A stretch of 64,000 nucleotides of DNA from Corynebacterium sp. P4-C1 (GCF_030503595.1 NZ_CP129966.1:1612001-1676000); one strand, 5' to 3'; shown: positions 34,432 through 43,999, counted from the first letter of the stretch. Numbers and translations: made by a program. Notes: generated by a model not told the origin, from the letters alone.

Positions 34432-35235
34432 CTAGAGGTGCAGGATCGAATCGCCTTCGTCCAGCGTCTCCTCGTCGACGGGTTCGTCGACCTCACACAG
34501 CGTCACCACGGCGCCAGTGGAGTCCACGGCGGTGAGCAGCAGGCCGAACGGGGAATTCTCCGGGCCGCGCAGCACCTCGCCGCCGAATTCCTCGATACGG
34601 CTGCGGGTCTGAGCGATATTGGCCACGCCCAGGTAGGAGCGCCAGAAGCTCGGCACGTCCGCGGGAATCTGCTCCCGCGCATCCCAGATGCCGGCGAACG
34701 CAGCACCGTCCTGCATGGCCAAAAGGTAGCCGTCGTTTTCCACGATGTCCCAGTTGAACAAGTCTCCGTAGAAAGCAGCGAGCTTATCGACGTCCCCCGT
34801 GCACGTGTATTCGTGCCACACCGGTGTCCCCGGCTCCCCGGCCGCGACGAAGGAATCCTCCCCCTCGGGCTCGTACAGGCCGAACCAGCCGCCGGCACTG
34901 TCGGCGCACAGCGCCATCGTTCCCAAGGAGACGCGCTGCGGTTCCGCCAGGACGCGCCCGCCGAGCTCCGCGACGCGCGCGGCGTCCCGCGCAATGTCCG
35001 TAGACAGGAAGTACGTCACCCACGCATCCGGCATCGCGGCGCCGTCGCCGTCGCTGGAGTCGGCCTGCGGCACCATCCCGGCCACCGGCATTCCCTGCAG
35101 GCGGGCGATCCGGTAGTCGCCCTCTTCGACATCCCAGCCAAGGATCCGGGAGTAGAAATACGCCGACTTCCTCGTCTCGGAGGTCAGAAGGTCGATCCAG
35201 TACGGCATGCCCTCACGGGCTTCGAATGCGGGCAT
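34432..35235 (-). CDS. VOC-family protein, two glyoxalase-like domains
   Basis: 267 residues made of two beta-alpha-beta-beta-beta modules (GMPYWIDLLTSETRKSAYFYSRILGW and VWHEYTCTGDVDKLAAFYGDLFNW), each about 120 residues. The metal ligands of glyoxalase I are not all evident, and such actinobacterial proteins have no agreed substrate. It ends 196 nt from the serine-hydrolase gene and lies 3 nt after the S4-domain gene, so it is likely co-transcribed with it. Confidence 0.85.
   Translation of the reverse strand: MPAFEAREGMPYWIDLLTSETRKSAYFYSRILGWDVEEGDYRIARLQGMPVAGMVPQADSSDGDGAAMPDAWVTYFLSTDIARDAARVAELGGRVLAEPQRVSLGTMALCADSAGGWFGLYEPEGEDSFVAAGEPGTPVWHEYTCTGDVDKLAAFYGDLFNWDIVENDGYLLAMQDGAAFAGIWDAREQIPADVPSFWRSYLGVANIAQTRSRIEEFGGEVLRGPENSPFGLLLTAVDSTGAVVTLCEVDEPVDEETLDEGDSILHL
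34782..34792 (-). repeat. CGTCGATAAGC motif, copy 13
   Basis: Inside the VOC gene, encoding Val-Asp-Lys (GDVDKLA). Upstream flank CACGGGGGA, a very close match to copies 1 and 16. Confidence 0.85.
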
Positions 35236-35238
35236 GGC

Positions 35239-35541
35239 TTAGAGGTTCCTCCACTTCTCCGGGTCGAAGTCGTCGTTGGCGGTGCGCTCGTCGAAATAAT
35301 CGTCCCCGCTGTCCCCGCTGTTCCCGCCGTCGGCCAACACGGTGGCGGACAGGGAGGCGGAGGGGATGGAGACTACGTCGCCGTCGACAAGCTCGTAGCC
35401 CCGGGAGGTGACTACCTCGCCGTTGACGTCGACCTCGCCCGAAGAAATGAGCTCTTTGGCGTGGCCGCCGGATTCCGCAAGATTCGCGAGTTTGAGGAAC
35501 TGGCCGAGCTTGATGCTCCCGCCCGTGATGCTTACATCCAT
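35239..35541 (-). CDS. S4-domain RNA-binding protein
   Basis: 100 residues. The N-terminal 65 form an S4 fold (IKLGQFLKLANLAESGGHAKELISSGEVDVNGEVVTSRGYELVDGDVV), like YbcJ/YaaA-type small S4 proteins that bind structured RNA or ribosomal subunits. An acidic tail follows. ATG start; 3 nt before the VOC gene. The variant motif CGTCGACAAGC lies within it at 35392-35402. Confidence 0.9.
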   Translation of the reverse strand: MDVSITGGSIKLGQFLKLANLAESGGHAKELISSGEVDVNGEVVTSRGYELVDGDVVSIPSASLSATVLADGGNSGDSGDDYFDERTANDDFDPEKWRNL

Positions 35542-35564
35542 GCCTCTATGTAAGCAGCCCGGTG

Positions 35565-35885
35565 TTAATCCAGCCGAACCGCGGTGCCCGTCGCGGCGAC
35601 GAGCATCATCGAACCGTCCGCACCCATCGGCGAATAGTCCAGCTCAACGCCCACGACCGCGTCCGCGCCGATCTGGCGGGCGCGCTCCCACAGCTCGTTG
35701 AGCGCGCTGTCGCGGGCCTGGATGAGCTCCTGCTCCCAAGAACTCGCGCGGCCGCCCACCATGTTGCGGAAACCTGCGCCGATGTCCTTGAACATGTTCA
35801 TGCCAGTGATCGTTTCGCCGCCGATGATGCGCATGTACTCGATGATTTCCCGGTCTTCGACTGTCTGCGTAGTAGTGAGGATCAT
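35565..35885 (-). CDS. YbjQ/UPF0145-family protein
   Basis: 106 residues from the ATG at 35885, which gives the family's conserved beginning MILTTTQTVEDREI. The remainder fits the heavy-metal-binding-domain (UPF0145) family: GETITGMNMFKDIGAGFRNMVGGRASSWEQEL, then ADAVVGVELDYSPMG. The members form pentamers and are of unknown function despite the name. Alone on the minus strand between the S4 and LysE genes. Confidence 0.88.
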   Translation of the reverse strand: MILTTTQTVEDREIIEYMRIIGGETITGMNMFKDIGAGFRNMVGGRASSWEQELIQARDSALNELWERARQIGADAVVGVELDYSPMGADGSMMLVAATGTAVRLD

Positions 35886-35925
35886 GAAAGCGATTTTAAC
35901 GTGGCTGCCCGGCCGCAGCCGGGGT

Positions 35926-36591
35926 TCAAAGCAGGCTCGTAGCGCCCTCAACGATCATCCACACCGCCAGCGCGATGAAGATCAGGCCCGTGGCGATGTC
36001 CACCACGTGTCCGTGCCGGTCGAGGAACCCAGCGAGTTTATCCACCAGCAGCGCAACACCCACGAACCACGCGAACCCGATGACCACCAGGGTGAGCAGG
36101 ATGACCAGCATCCATTCCCAGCCCATGCCGGGCCGCACGAATTGCGCGAAGACCGCCCCGAAGAAGAGCACCGCCTTGGGGTTGGACAAGTTCGTGGCCA
36201 CACCGGTGCTGAACGCCTTGCGTGTCGACGGCCCCGCCCCCGCCCCCGCTGCCTGGCCGGCGCCGTCCCCGCCAGCGGTTTCCGGCGGGCCCGGGTTTTC
36301 GCTGGCAGCCAGCCCGGCGCGGATGGCGCCGATGCCCATCCACAGCAGGTAGGCGCCACCGAGGAGCTGCAGGACAGCGAGGATTTCGGGGACGGATTGA
36401 ATGAGCGAGCTCAAGCCGAGCAGCGATGCCGCGATCCAGAAGGTGTTGCCCACCATGATGCCCACGGCGCACGCCACGCCCACCGCGCGCGACTTCACGC
36501 CCAGCCGGGCGATCTGCACGACATCGGGACCGGGGCTGGCGATCGCGGCAACCCAGATGCCTGCAAGGGCGAGGAGGGTGCCGGTGGTCAT
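35926..36591 (-). CDS. LysE/RhtB-family amino-acid exporter
   Basis: 221 residues, six membrane helices, with LysE features GIWVAAIASPGPDVVQIARLGV near the start, LQLLGGAYLLWMGIGAIRAG, and TGVATNLSNPKAVLFFGAVF. A Pro/Gly/Ala-rich cytoplasmic insertion (PPETAGGDGAGQAAGAG) sits between helices 3 and 4. It exports small amino acids or related metabolites, substrate unknown. Its start overlaps the SDR stop, suggesting an operon. Confidence 0.9.
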   Translation of the reverse strand: MTTGTLLALAGIWVAAIASPGPDVVQIARLGVKSRAVGVACAVGIMVGNTFWIAASLLGLSSLIQSVPEILAVLQLLGGAYLLWMGIGAIRAGLAASENPGPPETAGGDGAGQAAGAGAGPSTRKAFSTGVATNLSNPKAVLFFGAVFAQFVRPGMGWEWMLVILLTLVVIGFAWFVGVALLVDKLAGFLDRHGHVVDIATGLIFIALAVWMIVEGATSLL

Positions 36592-37301
36592 CAGCGTTCA
36601 GCTTGGTCGCGCGGCATGATGTTCATCGTGTCGATGTTGACGTGCGTCGGCAGCGACGCCACCCACCGGATCGCCTCGGCGATGTCCTCGGCGGTGAGGT
36701 TGAGCTTGCCGTCGTAAACTTCCGCGGCACGGGCCGTGTCGCCGAAACGGTTGAAAGCGAAGTCGGTCTTCACGCGGCCCGGGTCGATCTCGGTGATGCG
36801 GATGGGGGCGTCGACCTCCTCCCGCCGGAACGCTCGCGTGAGGGCGCGCAGCCCGAATTTGGCCGCGTTGTAGCCGGAACCGCCGACGTAGGCGTCCCAG
36901 CCGGCGACAGAGCCGATGTTGATGACCAGGCCTTCCGCCGCGACAATCGCCGGGTACAGCGCCTTGGTCACGCGCACGGTGCCCAGCACATTCGTCTGAT
37001 ACATCCAGTCCCAATCCTCCGGCTTGGCCTCACGCAGCGGGTCAAGCCCGCGCGCACCGCCCGCGTTATTCACCAGGACATCAACGCGCTCAAGTACGCT
37101 CGCAAGCTTCTCGACGCTCCCCTCATCCGTCACATCCAACTCCACCCCCACTCCGCCGATCTCTGCGGCGATGTCATCGCACAGCTCCTTACGGCGCGCG
37201 CAGACATAGACGGTGTACCCGTCTTTAGCTAGGGCCCTGGCCGCGGCCTCCCCGATGCCTGCTGATCCGCCGGTGACTACCGCAATCTTCTTCTCGCTCA
37301 T
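36591..37301 (-). CDS. Short-chain dehydrogenase/reductase
   Basis: 236-residue classical SDR with TGGSAGIGEA (cofactor), NNAG, catalytic Ser in INIGSVAG and YNAAKFGLRAL (Tyr and Lys). NADP preference and substrate cannot be told. I use the ATG at 37301 because it gives the standard SDR N terminus; the long open frame upstream is a shadow of the divergent acetyltransferase gene. Overlaps the LysE gene by one base. Confidence 0.9.
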   Translation of the reverse strand: MSEKKIAVVTGGSAGIGEAAARALAKDGYTVYVCARRKELCDDIAAEIGGVGVELDVTDEGSVEKLASVLERVDVLVNNAGGARGLDPLREAKPEDWDWMYQTNVLGTVRVTKALYPAIVAAEGLVINIGSVAGWDAYVGGSGYNAAKFGLRALTRAFRREEVDAPIRITEIDPGRVKTDFAFNRFGDTARAAEVYDGKLNLTAEDIAEAIRWVASLPTHVNIDTMNIMPRDQAER

Positions 37302-37362
37302 GTGGTGCAGTGTAGGCGTGCCCCTCGGCGGGCACTGGTTTTTAACGCGTACCCTTGCGCAT

Positions 37363-37965
37363 ATGGCCACGCTTGATGATGCGACAGAACACCCCAACCT
37401 CGCCGACCTCCGCGCCTCCCGCTGGTACAAGCCGGATTCCGACGAGCTGGAAACTGTCCGCCACGCCGCGTGGGAGCGCATCCGCGAACTGAATTCTTTA
37501 GGCAATTTGAATTCTGAGCGTGCGGAAGAGCTCTTGAAAGGCATCCTCGCCCCTGGTTCCGCCATCCCTGAAGTTTTCGCACCGCTACAGGTCGAATTCG
37601 GTGCGCACACCACCTTTGGCGAAGGGTGCTTCATCAACTACAACTGCGTCATTCTCGACGTCGCCGAGGTGACAGTGGGCAAGCGCACCCTGTTCGGGCC
37701 GGCGTGCCAGCTCATCACCGTCGAGCACCCGGTCAACGATGCCGCCGCGCGTGCCGACGGCTGGGAGCGCGGCCGGCCCATCACCATCGGCGACGACTGC
37801 TGGTTCGGCGCCGGCGCCATGGTCATGCCTGGCGTGACCATTGGTGACCGCTGCGTCATCGCCGCCGGAGCGGTGGTGGCCAAGGACGTGCCCGGCGACA
37901 GTCTCGTCGGCGGTGTGCCGGCGAAGCTGATCCGCCAACTGAACCAGCCGGGCGAGCCGAACTAG
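37363..37965 (+). CDS. Maltose/galactoside O-acetyltransferase-like hexapeptide protein
   Basis: 200 residues of the LacA/Maa/NodL group. An N-terminal helical segment (RHAAWERIRELNSL) precedes a left-handed beta-helix of hexapeptide repeats (GEGCFINYNCVILDVAEVTVGKRTLFGP), the catalytic His region TVEHPV and the closing GVPAKLIRQL. Acetyl-CoA-dependent acetylation of a sugar is expected; the acceptor is unknown. Divergent from the SDR gene. Confidence 0.9.
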   Translation: MATLDDATEHPNLADLRASRWYKPDSDELETVRHAAWERIRELNSLGNLNSERAEELLKGILAPGSAIPEVFAPLQVEFGAHTTFGEGCFINYNCVILDVAEVTVGKRTLFGPACQLITVEHPVNDAAARADGWERGRPITIGDDCWFGAGAMVMPGVTIGDRCVIAAGAVVAKDVPGDSLVGGVPAKLIRQLNQPGEPN

Positions 37966-38008
37966 CTCCCGATCTCCGCGGGAGGCACCACGGGTAGATT
38001 TGTCTGCG

Positions 38009-40279
38009 ATGTTCGACCTTTCCACCATTGGCGCCGACCTCCCCGTCGCGGACGTGATCGGGGACCTCCCGGTGCGCGGACCGCTCGTCGTGGAGGCGCC
38101 GCCGGGCACGGGCAAGACGACGTTGCTGCCGCCGGCGATCAACAACCTCACCGCAGACAACGGCGTCACGCTCGTCACCGCACCCAGGCGTGTCGCGGTG
38201 CGTGCCGCGGCGCGCAGGCTCGCGCTTCTCGACGCCTCCCCGCTAGGCGACCGCGTCGGCTACTCCATCCGCGGCGAGCACAAGGACGGCTCGCTGGTGC
38301 AGTTCGTCACTCCCGGTGTTTTGTTGAACCGCCTGCTCAAAGACCCGGAGCTGACCGGAGTGGGCGCGGTGATGATCGACGAGGTCCACGAGCGGCAGCT
38401 GGACACCGACCTGGTGTTGGCGATGGTGATGGAAGTGGCGTTTCTGCGGGACGACCTCTACTTGGCCGCCATGTCGGCGACCCTCGACGCCCAGGCACTG
38501 GCCGGCCACATGGACGCGCAAGTCCTGTCGACCGAGGCGGTCACCCACCCGCTGGATGTGAACTACCATCCGCACCCCGGCCGCGCGGAGGGATCGCGGG
38601 AGTTCTACCGCCACGTCGCTGAGCTGGCCGCGACACCGCCCGCGCACGACGGCCGCACACTGGTCTTCGTCCCCGGCGCACGTGAGGTGGACATGGTGTG
38701 CGCGCAGCTGCCCAGCGCGGCTCCGCTCCACGGGCGGCTCACCAACGCCGAGCAAGATGAGGCGCTCAACGGTGACGCGGAGGTCGTCGTGGCCACCTCC
38801 ATCGCCGAATCCTCGATCACCGTCCCGGGTGTCCACCGCGTCGTCGATGCCGGTTTGTCCCGCGTGCCGCGCCGCGACGCCGCCCGCGCAATGACGGGCC
38901 TGGTCACGGTCTCGAGTGCGAAGACGAGCGCCGACCAGCGTGCGGGCCGTGCCGGCCGTCTCGGTCCGGGCGAGGTGCTGCGCGCCTACTCCCAGTCCGA
39001 CTACCAGCATTTCGCCGCCGACATCGCCCCGGAGATCACCACCGCGGACCTCACCTCGGCCGCGCTCACCATCGCAGCCTGGGGGTCTCCCGACCTGCCG
39101 CTTCTCACTCAGCCGCCCGCCGGCGCGCTCGCCGACGCCCGCCGCACCCTCCACGCCCTGGGCGCCCTCACCTCGCCTGACGGAGACGGAACGGTCACCG
39201 GGCTGGGCGAGAGTCTCGCCGCGATGCCCCTCGATCCGCGTCTCGGCGCCGCGCTGCTCGCACACGGCTCCGGGGCCGCCCGCACCGTCGCGGCGCTCGC
39301 CGAGGGCATGAGCGGCGACCTCGCCCGCGCGCGGGCACCCCGCAAACAGGTCGACCGGTTCGCCAGCATGGTGCCCGCCACCGGCGACGTACCGGCCGGC
39401 GAGGTCATCGCCACCGCCTACCCGGAATGGGTGGGCAAACACCTCGGCGAGCGCGAATACCTGCTGGCCAGCGGCACCCGCGCACGCCTCGACTCCACGA
39501 TCCCGCCCGCCGAGTGGATCGCCGCCGCCGAAATCCAGCTCACCAGCTCCGGCGCCATCATCCGCGCCGCCGCCGGCACGGATTTTCCCGGGCACCGCGT
39601 CAAGGAAACCACTGCGGCCTCGCTTGTTGACGGCCGCCTCCGCTCCCGCCTCACCACCTCCATCGGCGCCATCGAGTTGACCTCCACCCCCATCAAGCTC
39701 TCCCCCGCCGAGGCTCAGGAAGCTCTTTCCGGTTTCCGCTTCGACTTCGGCGCCATCCCTTTGGGCGAGAAAGCGCAGCGTCTCAAAGACAGGATCGACT
39801 TCCTGCGCGCACGGCACGGGGATCCGTGGCCCGACATCGACAGCGGCGACTATGCGCCGGAGGTTGGGGAGCTGGCGCGGGGGGCGTCGATAAGCAAGCT
39901 CGACTTCTACGCCGCGATGATGCGGCAACTCCCCTGGCCCGAAGCCGCCGACATGGACACACTCGCACCCGAGCGCCTCGAGGTACCCAGCGGCTCCCAC
40001 CCCCGCGTGGATTATTCGACCGGGCGGCCCATCGTGCGCGTCAAGCTCCAGGAATGCTTCGGCCTCGCCGCATCCCCCGAGGTCAGCGGTGTGCGCGTGC
40101 TGTTCCACCTGCTGTCGCCCGCCGGCCGCGAGCTCGCCGTCACCGACGACCTGGCCAGTTTCTGGAGCGGGCCCTACGCCGACGTCCGCAAAGAAATGCG
40201 CGGCCGCTACCCCAAGCACCCCTGGCCCAAAGACCCCTGGAGCGCGCAAGCGACCGCGAAAACCAAGAACCGGATGTGA
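38009..40279 (+). CDS. hrpB: ATP-dependent helicase HrpB
   Basis: 756-residue DExH-box helicase. Walker A APPGTGKTT, DEVHER (motif II), SATLDA (III), and RAGRAGRLGPGE (VI), followed by the HA2 and HrpB C-terminal domains (DSGDYAPEVGELARG, HPRVDYSTGRPIVRVKLQECFG, AVTDDLASFWSGPYADVRKEMRGRYPKHPWP). Near-complete length for the family. The RNA substrate in bacteria is unclear. Start ATG 38009; a TTG nine bases upstream is also in frame. Confidence 0.94.
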   Translation: MFDLSTIGADLPVADVIGDLPVRGPLVVEAPPGTGKTTLLPPAINNLTADNGVTLVTAPRRVAVRAAARRLALLDASPLGDRVGYSIRGEHKDGSLVQFVTPGVLLNRLLKDPELTGVGAVMIDEVHERQLDTDLVLAMVMEVAFLRDDLYLAAMSATLDAQALAGHMDAQVLSTEAVTHPLDVNYHPHPGRAEGSREFYRHVAELAATPPAHDGRTLVFVPGAREVDMVCAQLPSAAPLHGRLTNAEQDEALNGDAEVVVATSIAESSITVPGVHRVVDAGLSRVPRRDAARAMTGLVTVSSAKTSADQRAGRAGRLGPGEVLRAYSQSDYQHFAADIAPEITTADLTSAALTIAAWGSPDLPLLTQPPAGALADARRTLHALGALTSPDGDGTVTGLGESLAAMPLDPRLGAALLAHGSGAARTVAALAEGMSGDLARARAPRKQVDRFASMVPATGDVPAGEVIATAYPEWVGKHLGEREYLLASGTRARLDSTIPPAEWIAAAEIQLTSSGAIIRAAAGTDFPGHRVKETTAASLVDGRLRSRLTTSIGAIELTSTPIKLSPAEAQEALSGFRFDFGAIPLGEKAQRLKDRIDFLRARHGDPWPDIDSGDYAPEVGELARGASISKLDFYAAMMRQLPWPEAADMDTLAPERLEVPSGSHPRVDYSTGRPIVRVKLQECFGLAASPEVSGVRVLFHLLSPAGRELAVTDDLASFWSGPYADVRKEMRGRYPKHPWPKDPWSAQATAKTKNRM
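39885..39895 (+). repeat. CGTCGATAAGC motif, copy 14
   Basis: Inside hrpB but in a frame different from other copies: it encodes Ala-Ser-Ile-Ser (GASISKL). This supports conservation of DNA rather than peptide. Upstream flank GCGGGGGG. Confidence 0.85.
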
Positions 40280-40326
40280 CTCCATTATTAACAAAGGCTG
40301 GGAAACTCCCAGTAAGTTAGACCTTT

Positions 40327-41808
40327 ATGAGCACAGCCCAAAGCCAACGCACCCACTCGGTGACCATCTGGACTCTCGTGTCCCTGATCATCGGCTCCAC
40401 AGTCGGATCCGGCATCTTCGCCCTGCCGCAGAACATCGCGTCTGTGGCCAGCCCCGGCGCGATGCTGATCGGGTGGGCGATCGCGGGAGTGGGCATGCTC
40501 TCCATCGCGTTCGTGTTCCAGATCCTCGCGCGGCGCAAGCCCCACCTGGACTCCGGCGTGTACTCGTATGTGCGTGCAGGCCTGGGCGATTTCATCGGCT
40601 TCACCTCCGGCTGGGGCTACTGGCTCGGCTCGGTGATGGCGCAGGTGGGCTACGCGACGCTGTTCTTCGGCACGCTGGGCCACTACCTGCCGTTCTTCGA
40701 CCAGGACAACCCCTGGGTGATGGCGCTGACTGTCTCTGTGCTCACCTGGGGCATTTTCTTCGCGCTGACCCGGGGTGTGAAGCAGGCGGCGCTGATGAAC
40801 CTGGTCACCACCATCGCGAAGCTGGTCCCGATTCTGGCATTCATTGTGCTCATCGCCTTCATCGGGTTCAGCTGGGACAAATTCACCCTGGACTTCTGGG
40901 GCGAGAACTCGGGCATCTCACTCTCCGACCAGATCCAGGGCATCATGCTGTTCACAGTGTGGGTGTTCATCGGTGTCGAGGGAGCCTCGGTGTACTCCAA
41001 GCAGGCGCGTTCCCGCCAAGACGTCGGCCGCGCGACCGTGATCGGCTTCCTGTCGGTGCTGGGCCTGCTCGTGGCTGTGTCGACGCTGTCCTACGGCGTG
41101 CTCACCCGCGAGGAGCTTGCGGCGTTGCCGGATAACTCGATGGGCGCGGTCCTCGAGGCGGCGGTCGGCCCGTGGGGCGGCGCGCTGATCTCCATCGGCC
41201 TTTGCCTGTCGGTGCTGGGCGCCTATATTTCCTGGCAGATGCTGTGCGCGGAGCCGATCGTGATGATGGCCTCCGACGGCCTCTTGCCGAAGCGTCTCGC
41301 CGCCAAGAACGAGGCGGGCGCGCCGTGGATGGCGCAGCTGGTCTCCACCGCGGTGGTCCAGTTCTTCGTCATCCTGTTCTTCACCAACGAGACCTCGTAC
41401 AACACGATGGTGCAGCTCGCGACCATCATGTACCTGCTGCCGTACATCTTCTCGGCGCTCTACCTCGTGCTCCTCGCCGTGCGCGGCAAAGGCCTGACGC
41501 ACCCGCACGCAGGCGAGCTTTTCGACGATTCCGGCCCCACCATCTCCTCCTCCGACAACCGCCGTCACCTCGCCATCGGCATCGTCGGCTTCATTTATTC
41601 GCTGTGGCTGATCTACGCCGCCGACCCGGTCTACGTGCTCTTCGGCGCCCTGGCGGTCATCCCCGGTCTCGTCCCCTACCTGTGGACGCGCCTGGCCAAC
41701 AAGGAAAAGGTCTTCAACACCTTCGAGTGGGTCGTCGTGGGCGTGGTCCTCATCGGTGCCGTCTTCGCGGTGGTGGGGCTGTTCAACGGCTCCCTGACTC
41801 TGGAGTAG
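40327..41808 (+). CDS. APC-family basic amino acid/polyamine antiporter
   Basis: 493 residues, about 13 membrane helices. Substrate-binding GSTVGSGIFALPQN in helix 1, YVRAGLGDFIGFTSGWGYWLG, and FVFIGVEGASVYSKQARSRQDVG resemble the ArcD/arginine-ornithine and lysine transporters of the APA subgroup. An arginine/ornithine or lysine role is inference. Its last 26 nt overlap the 3' end of the opposing small gene. Confidence 0.9.
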   Translation: MSTAQSQRTHSVTIWTLVSLIIGSTVGSGIFALPQNIASVASPGAMLIGWAIAGVGMLSIAFVFQILARRKPHLDSGVYSYVRAGLGDFIGFTSGWGYWLGSVMAQVGYATLFFGTLGHYLPFFDQDNPWVMALTVSVLTWGIFFALTRGVKQAALMNLVTTIAKLVPILAFIVLIAFIGFSWDKFTLDFWGENSGISLSDQIQGIMLFTVWVFIGVEGASVYSKQARSRQDVGRATVIGFLSVLGLLVAVSTLSYGVLTREELAALPDNSMGAVLEAAVGPWGGALISIGLCLSVLGAYISWQMLCAEPIVMMASDGLLPKRLAAKNEAGAPWMAQLVSTAVVQFFVILFFTNETSYNTMVQLATIMYLLPYIFSALYLVLLAVRGKGLTHPHAGELFDDSGPTISSSDNRRHLAIGIVGFIYSLWLIYAADPVYVLFGALAVIPGLVPYLWTRLANKEKVFNTFEWVVVGVVLIGAVFAVVGLFNGSLTLE

Positions 41809-42100
41809 CGCGCCCCGCCATCGCCAGAATGGAGTCGGAGGACACGAGCACGAATTCGTTGTCGAGCTCGTGCCCGGCTTCGACCAGCGTCAGGTTCGCG
41901 GGCAGTTCCTCCCTGGTCGCCAAAGCGACGGCGAGTGCTGGGAGGGCTTCCGAGTCAGCGACGATGTGCAGCTGCCCGATGGTGGTGCCGGCGACGAAAC
42001 GCAGCGCGGCGTCCACAATTTCTTCGGCCTCCTCGATTCCCACGGGGGCGTCCTCGCAATGAGCCACCGTGACCGCAATGGCCGTTTCAGTTCTGATCAT
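41783..42100 (-). CDS. Small hypothetical protein
   Basis: 105 residues with alternating beta-alpha pattern (AIAVTVAHCEDAPVGIEEAEEIVDAALRFV, TTIGQLHIVADSEALPALAVALAT, ANLTLVEAGHELDNEFVLVSSD). No family recognised. ATG at 42100 chosen because the frame upstream runs out of coding character. It ends antisense within the permease gene's 3' end. Confidence 0.65.
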   Translation of the reverse strand: MIRTETAIAVTVAHCEDAPVGIEEAEEIVDAALRFVAGTTIGQLHIVADSEALPALAVALATREELPANLTLVEAGHELDNEFVLVSSDSILAMAGRATPESGSR

Positions 42101-42158
42101 GACCGGTGACTGTAGCCCGGGTGCCTGAGGAATCTCTGTGGCACGCGTCAGGTCCCGC

Positions 42159-42911
42159 CTAAAGTTGGAACGCGAGGTACGTCGACAGCACAACCACCAG
42201 CGTGAGCAGGGCGTACCGCACGAGTTTCGCGCCGCCGCCGAGCACGGTGCGCGCCCCGAACTGCGCGCCGGCGACATTCGCCACGGCGAGCGCGAGAGCC
42301 AGCGGCCAGTCCACGAAGCCGGCGGAGATGAACACCACTAGGGCACCAATATTCGTCGCGCTATTCACCACCTTCGACATGGCGGCCGACCGGAGGAAAT
42401 TCTGGGCGAACAGCGCCGTGAACCCCATGATCAGGAACATTCCGGTGCCGGGGCCGAAAGTACCGTCATAAAACCCGACCGCTGCGGCCAGCAGCGCGGC
42501 AGCGGCGGTGCGGCCGCGCGTCAACCGGGGCCTGTTGTCGGTGTCCCCCGTCCCGAACTCCGGCTTCACCGCCACGAATACCCCCACGGCGATGAGAAGG
42601 CAGAGGATGAGGGGGCGGAGGAGGGCGGCGTCGACACGCGACGCGACGAGCGCACCAGCCGCAGACAGCACCCCCGCGGTCACTGCGTAGACCCAGGTGA
42701 CCCGGGGAACGCCGACTCGCCGGACAAGCGTGACCGCCGCGGATGCGGTGCCCGACACCGCCGCGATCTTATTCGTCGCCAGGATCGCCGCCGGCGGCAT
42801 GGGCGTGCCCGCCATGAGCACGGGAATGAGGATCAAGCCACCACCCCCAATGACTGCGTCGACCCAGCCCGCGAGCGCCGCCGCCGCAATCAGGATCACC
42901 CACATAGGCAC
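42159..42911 (-). CDS. TSUP/TauE-SafE-family membrane transporter
   Basis: 250 residues, seven or eight membrane helices, with the family pattern GWVDAVIGGGGLILIPVLM near the start and GFYDGTFGPGTGMFLIMGF in the second half. TauE/SafE proteins export sulfite, sulfoacetate or related organic anions; substrate unknown. GTG start; divergent from the AbrB-type gene with 20 nt between starts. Confidence 0.88.
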   Translation of the reverse strand: MPMWVILIAAAALAGWVDAVIGGGGLILIPVLMAGTPMPPAAILATNKIAAVSGTASAAVTLVRRVGVPRVTWVYAVTAGVLSAAGALVASRVDAALLRPLILCLLIAVGVFVAVKPEFGTGDTDNRPRLTRGRTAAAALLAAAVGFYDGTFGPGTGMFLIMGFTALFAQNFLRSAAMSKVVNSATNIGALVVFISAGFVDWPLALALAVANVAGAQFGARTVLGGGAKLVRYALLTLVVVLSTYLAFQL

Positions 42912-42931
42912 TCACGCTACTATGACCAACC

Positions 42932-43999
42932 GTGGAACAACGCAGCCGATGGATGATTGTCGCGCCGCTTTCGGTGCTCGTCGGATACGTGCTCGCACGG
43001 CTCCACGTGCCCGCCGCCTGGATCTTGGGCGCGATCGTGGTGTCGGGGTTTTCCGCTCTGGGCACCGGCCGCGAGCTGAAGGTGAACGCGAAGTTCTACA
43101 ACTTCTGCCGCGGGATCATCGGCGTTCTCGCCGCTGTCCCCCTCGCGGGGGTGCCGCCCGCGGAATTGCTGCACTACCTGCTGCCCGGCCTCGCGTCGGC
43201 GGCGGTGATCATCGGCATCGGCTTCGTCGGCGGGCTCTCGCTCGCGCAGTACGCGGGACGTAAAAGCCGCGGTAGCGAACTAACTGTCAGCCGCGAGACG
43301 GGCGTGCTGTCGATGCTTTCCGGCGGCGCGTCGATCATGATGACGCTTGCTGACGAACTCGGCGCCGACATGCGCTACGTCGCCCTCACCCAGTACCTGC
43401 GCCTGCTGGCGGTGTCAATGACCCTGCCCCTGGTCGCGTCGTTTTTGACCCATCCCGGCGACAACCACTCCGACGGGCTGGAGGTGACCTGGTGGATGTG
43501 GCTGCTCGTCATCGCCATCGCCCTGATCGGTGTGCCCATCGCCCGGAAGGTCCACCTGCCAGCGCCCGCCGTGTTCGGGCCGTTGATCCTCACCGCGGTG
43601 ATCGCGACGCTGCTGCCTGTGCCGATCGTGCCGCCGGAACCCCTGGCGGTCGTGGCGTTCATGTCCATCGGCTGGGCGTGCGGCGGCGGACTCTCGGTGC
43701 CCGCATTGAAACGGTTCGCGCGTCTGCTGCCCGCCACCATCACGTTCATCGTGGTGGTCATGGCGTCGTGCGCGATGATGGGCTTCGTCGTGGCGAAATG
43801 GCTGGGCATCACCTTCTTCGAGGGCTACCTCGCCACCAGTCCCGGCGCGATCGAGACCGTCTTGGCTCTCTCGTCGGAGGGCGGGGGCGGCCCCGCCGTC
43901 GTGGCGCTGCAGTTGATCCGCCTGATCTGCATCCTCATCTTTGCGGGGTCGCTGCCGAAAATTCTGCACGCGATGGACCGCCGGAAGGACGCGGGCTAA
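42932..43999 (+). CDS. AbrB-type (PF05145) membrane protein
   Basis: 355 residues with two repeated halves of about five helices each: VAPLSVLVGYVLARLHVPAAWILGAIVVSG and IAIALIGVPIARKVHLPAAVFGPLILTAVI. This is the ammonia-monooxygenase/AbrB membrane family, unrelated to the AbrB transcription factor. Possibly a transporter, unproven. GTG start, very close to the divergent TSUP gene, so they may share control. Confidence 0.85.
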   Translation: MEQRSRWMIVAPLSVLVGYVLARLHVPAAWILGAIVVSGFSALGTGRELKVNAKFYNFCRGIIGVLAAVPLAGVPPAELLHYLLPGLASAAVIIGIGFVGGLSLAQYAGRKSRGSELTVSRETGVLSMLSGGASIMMTLADELGADMRYVALTQYLRLLAVSMTLPLVASFLTHPGDNHSDGLEVTWWMWLLVIAIALIGVPIARKVHLPAPAVFGPLILTAVIATLLPVPIVPPEPLAVVAFMSIGWACGGGLSVPALKRFARLLPATITFIVVVMASCAMMGFVVAKWLGITFFEGYLATSPGAIETVLALSSEGGGGPAVVALQLIRLICILIFAGSLPKILHAMDRRKDAG

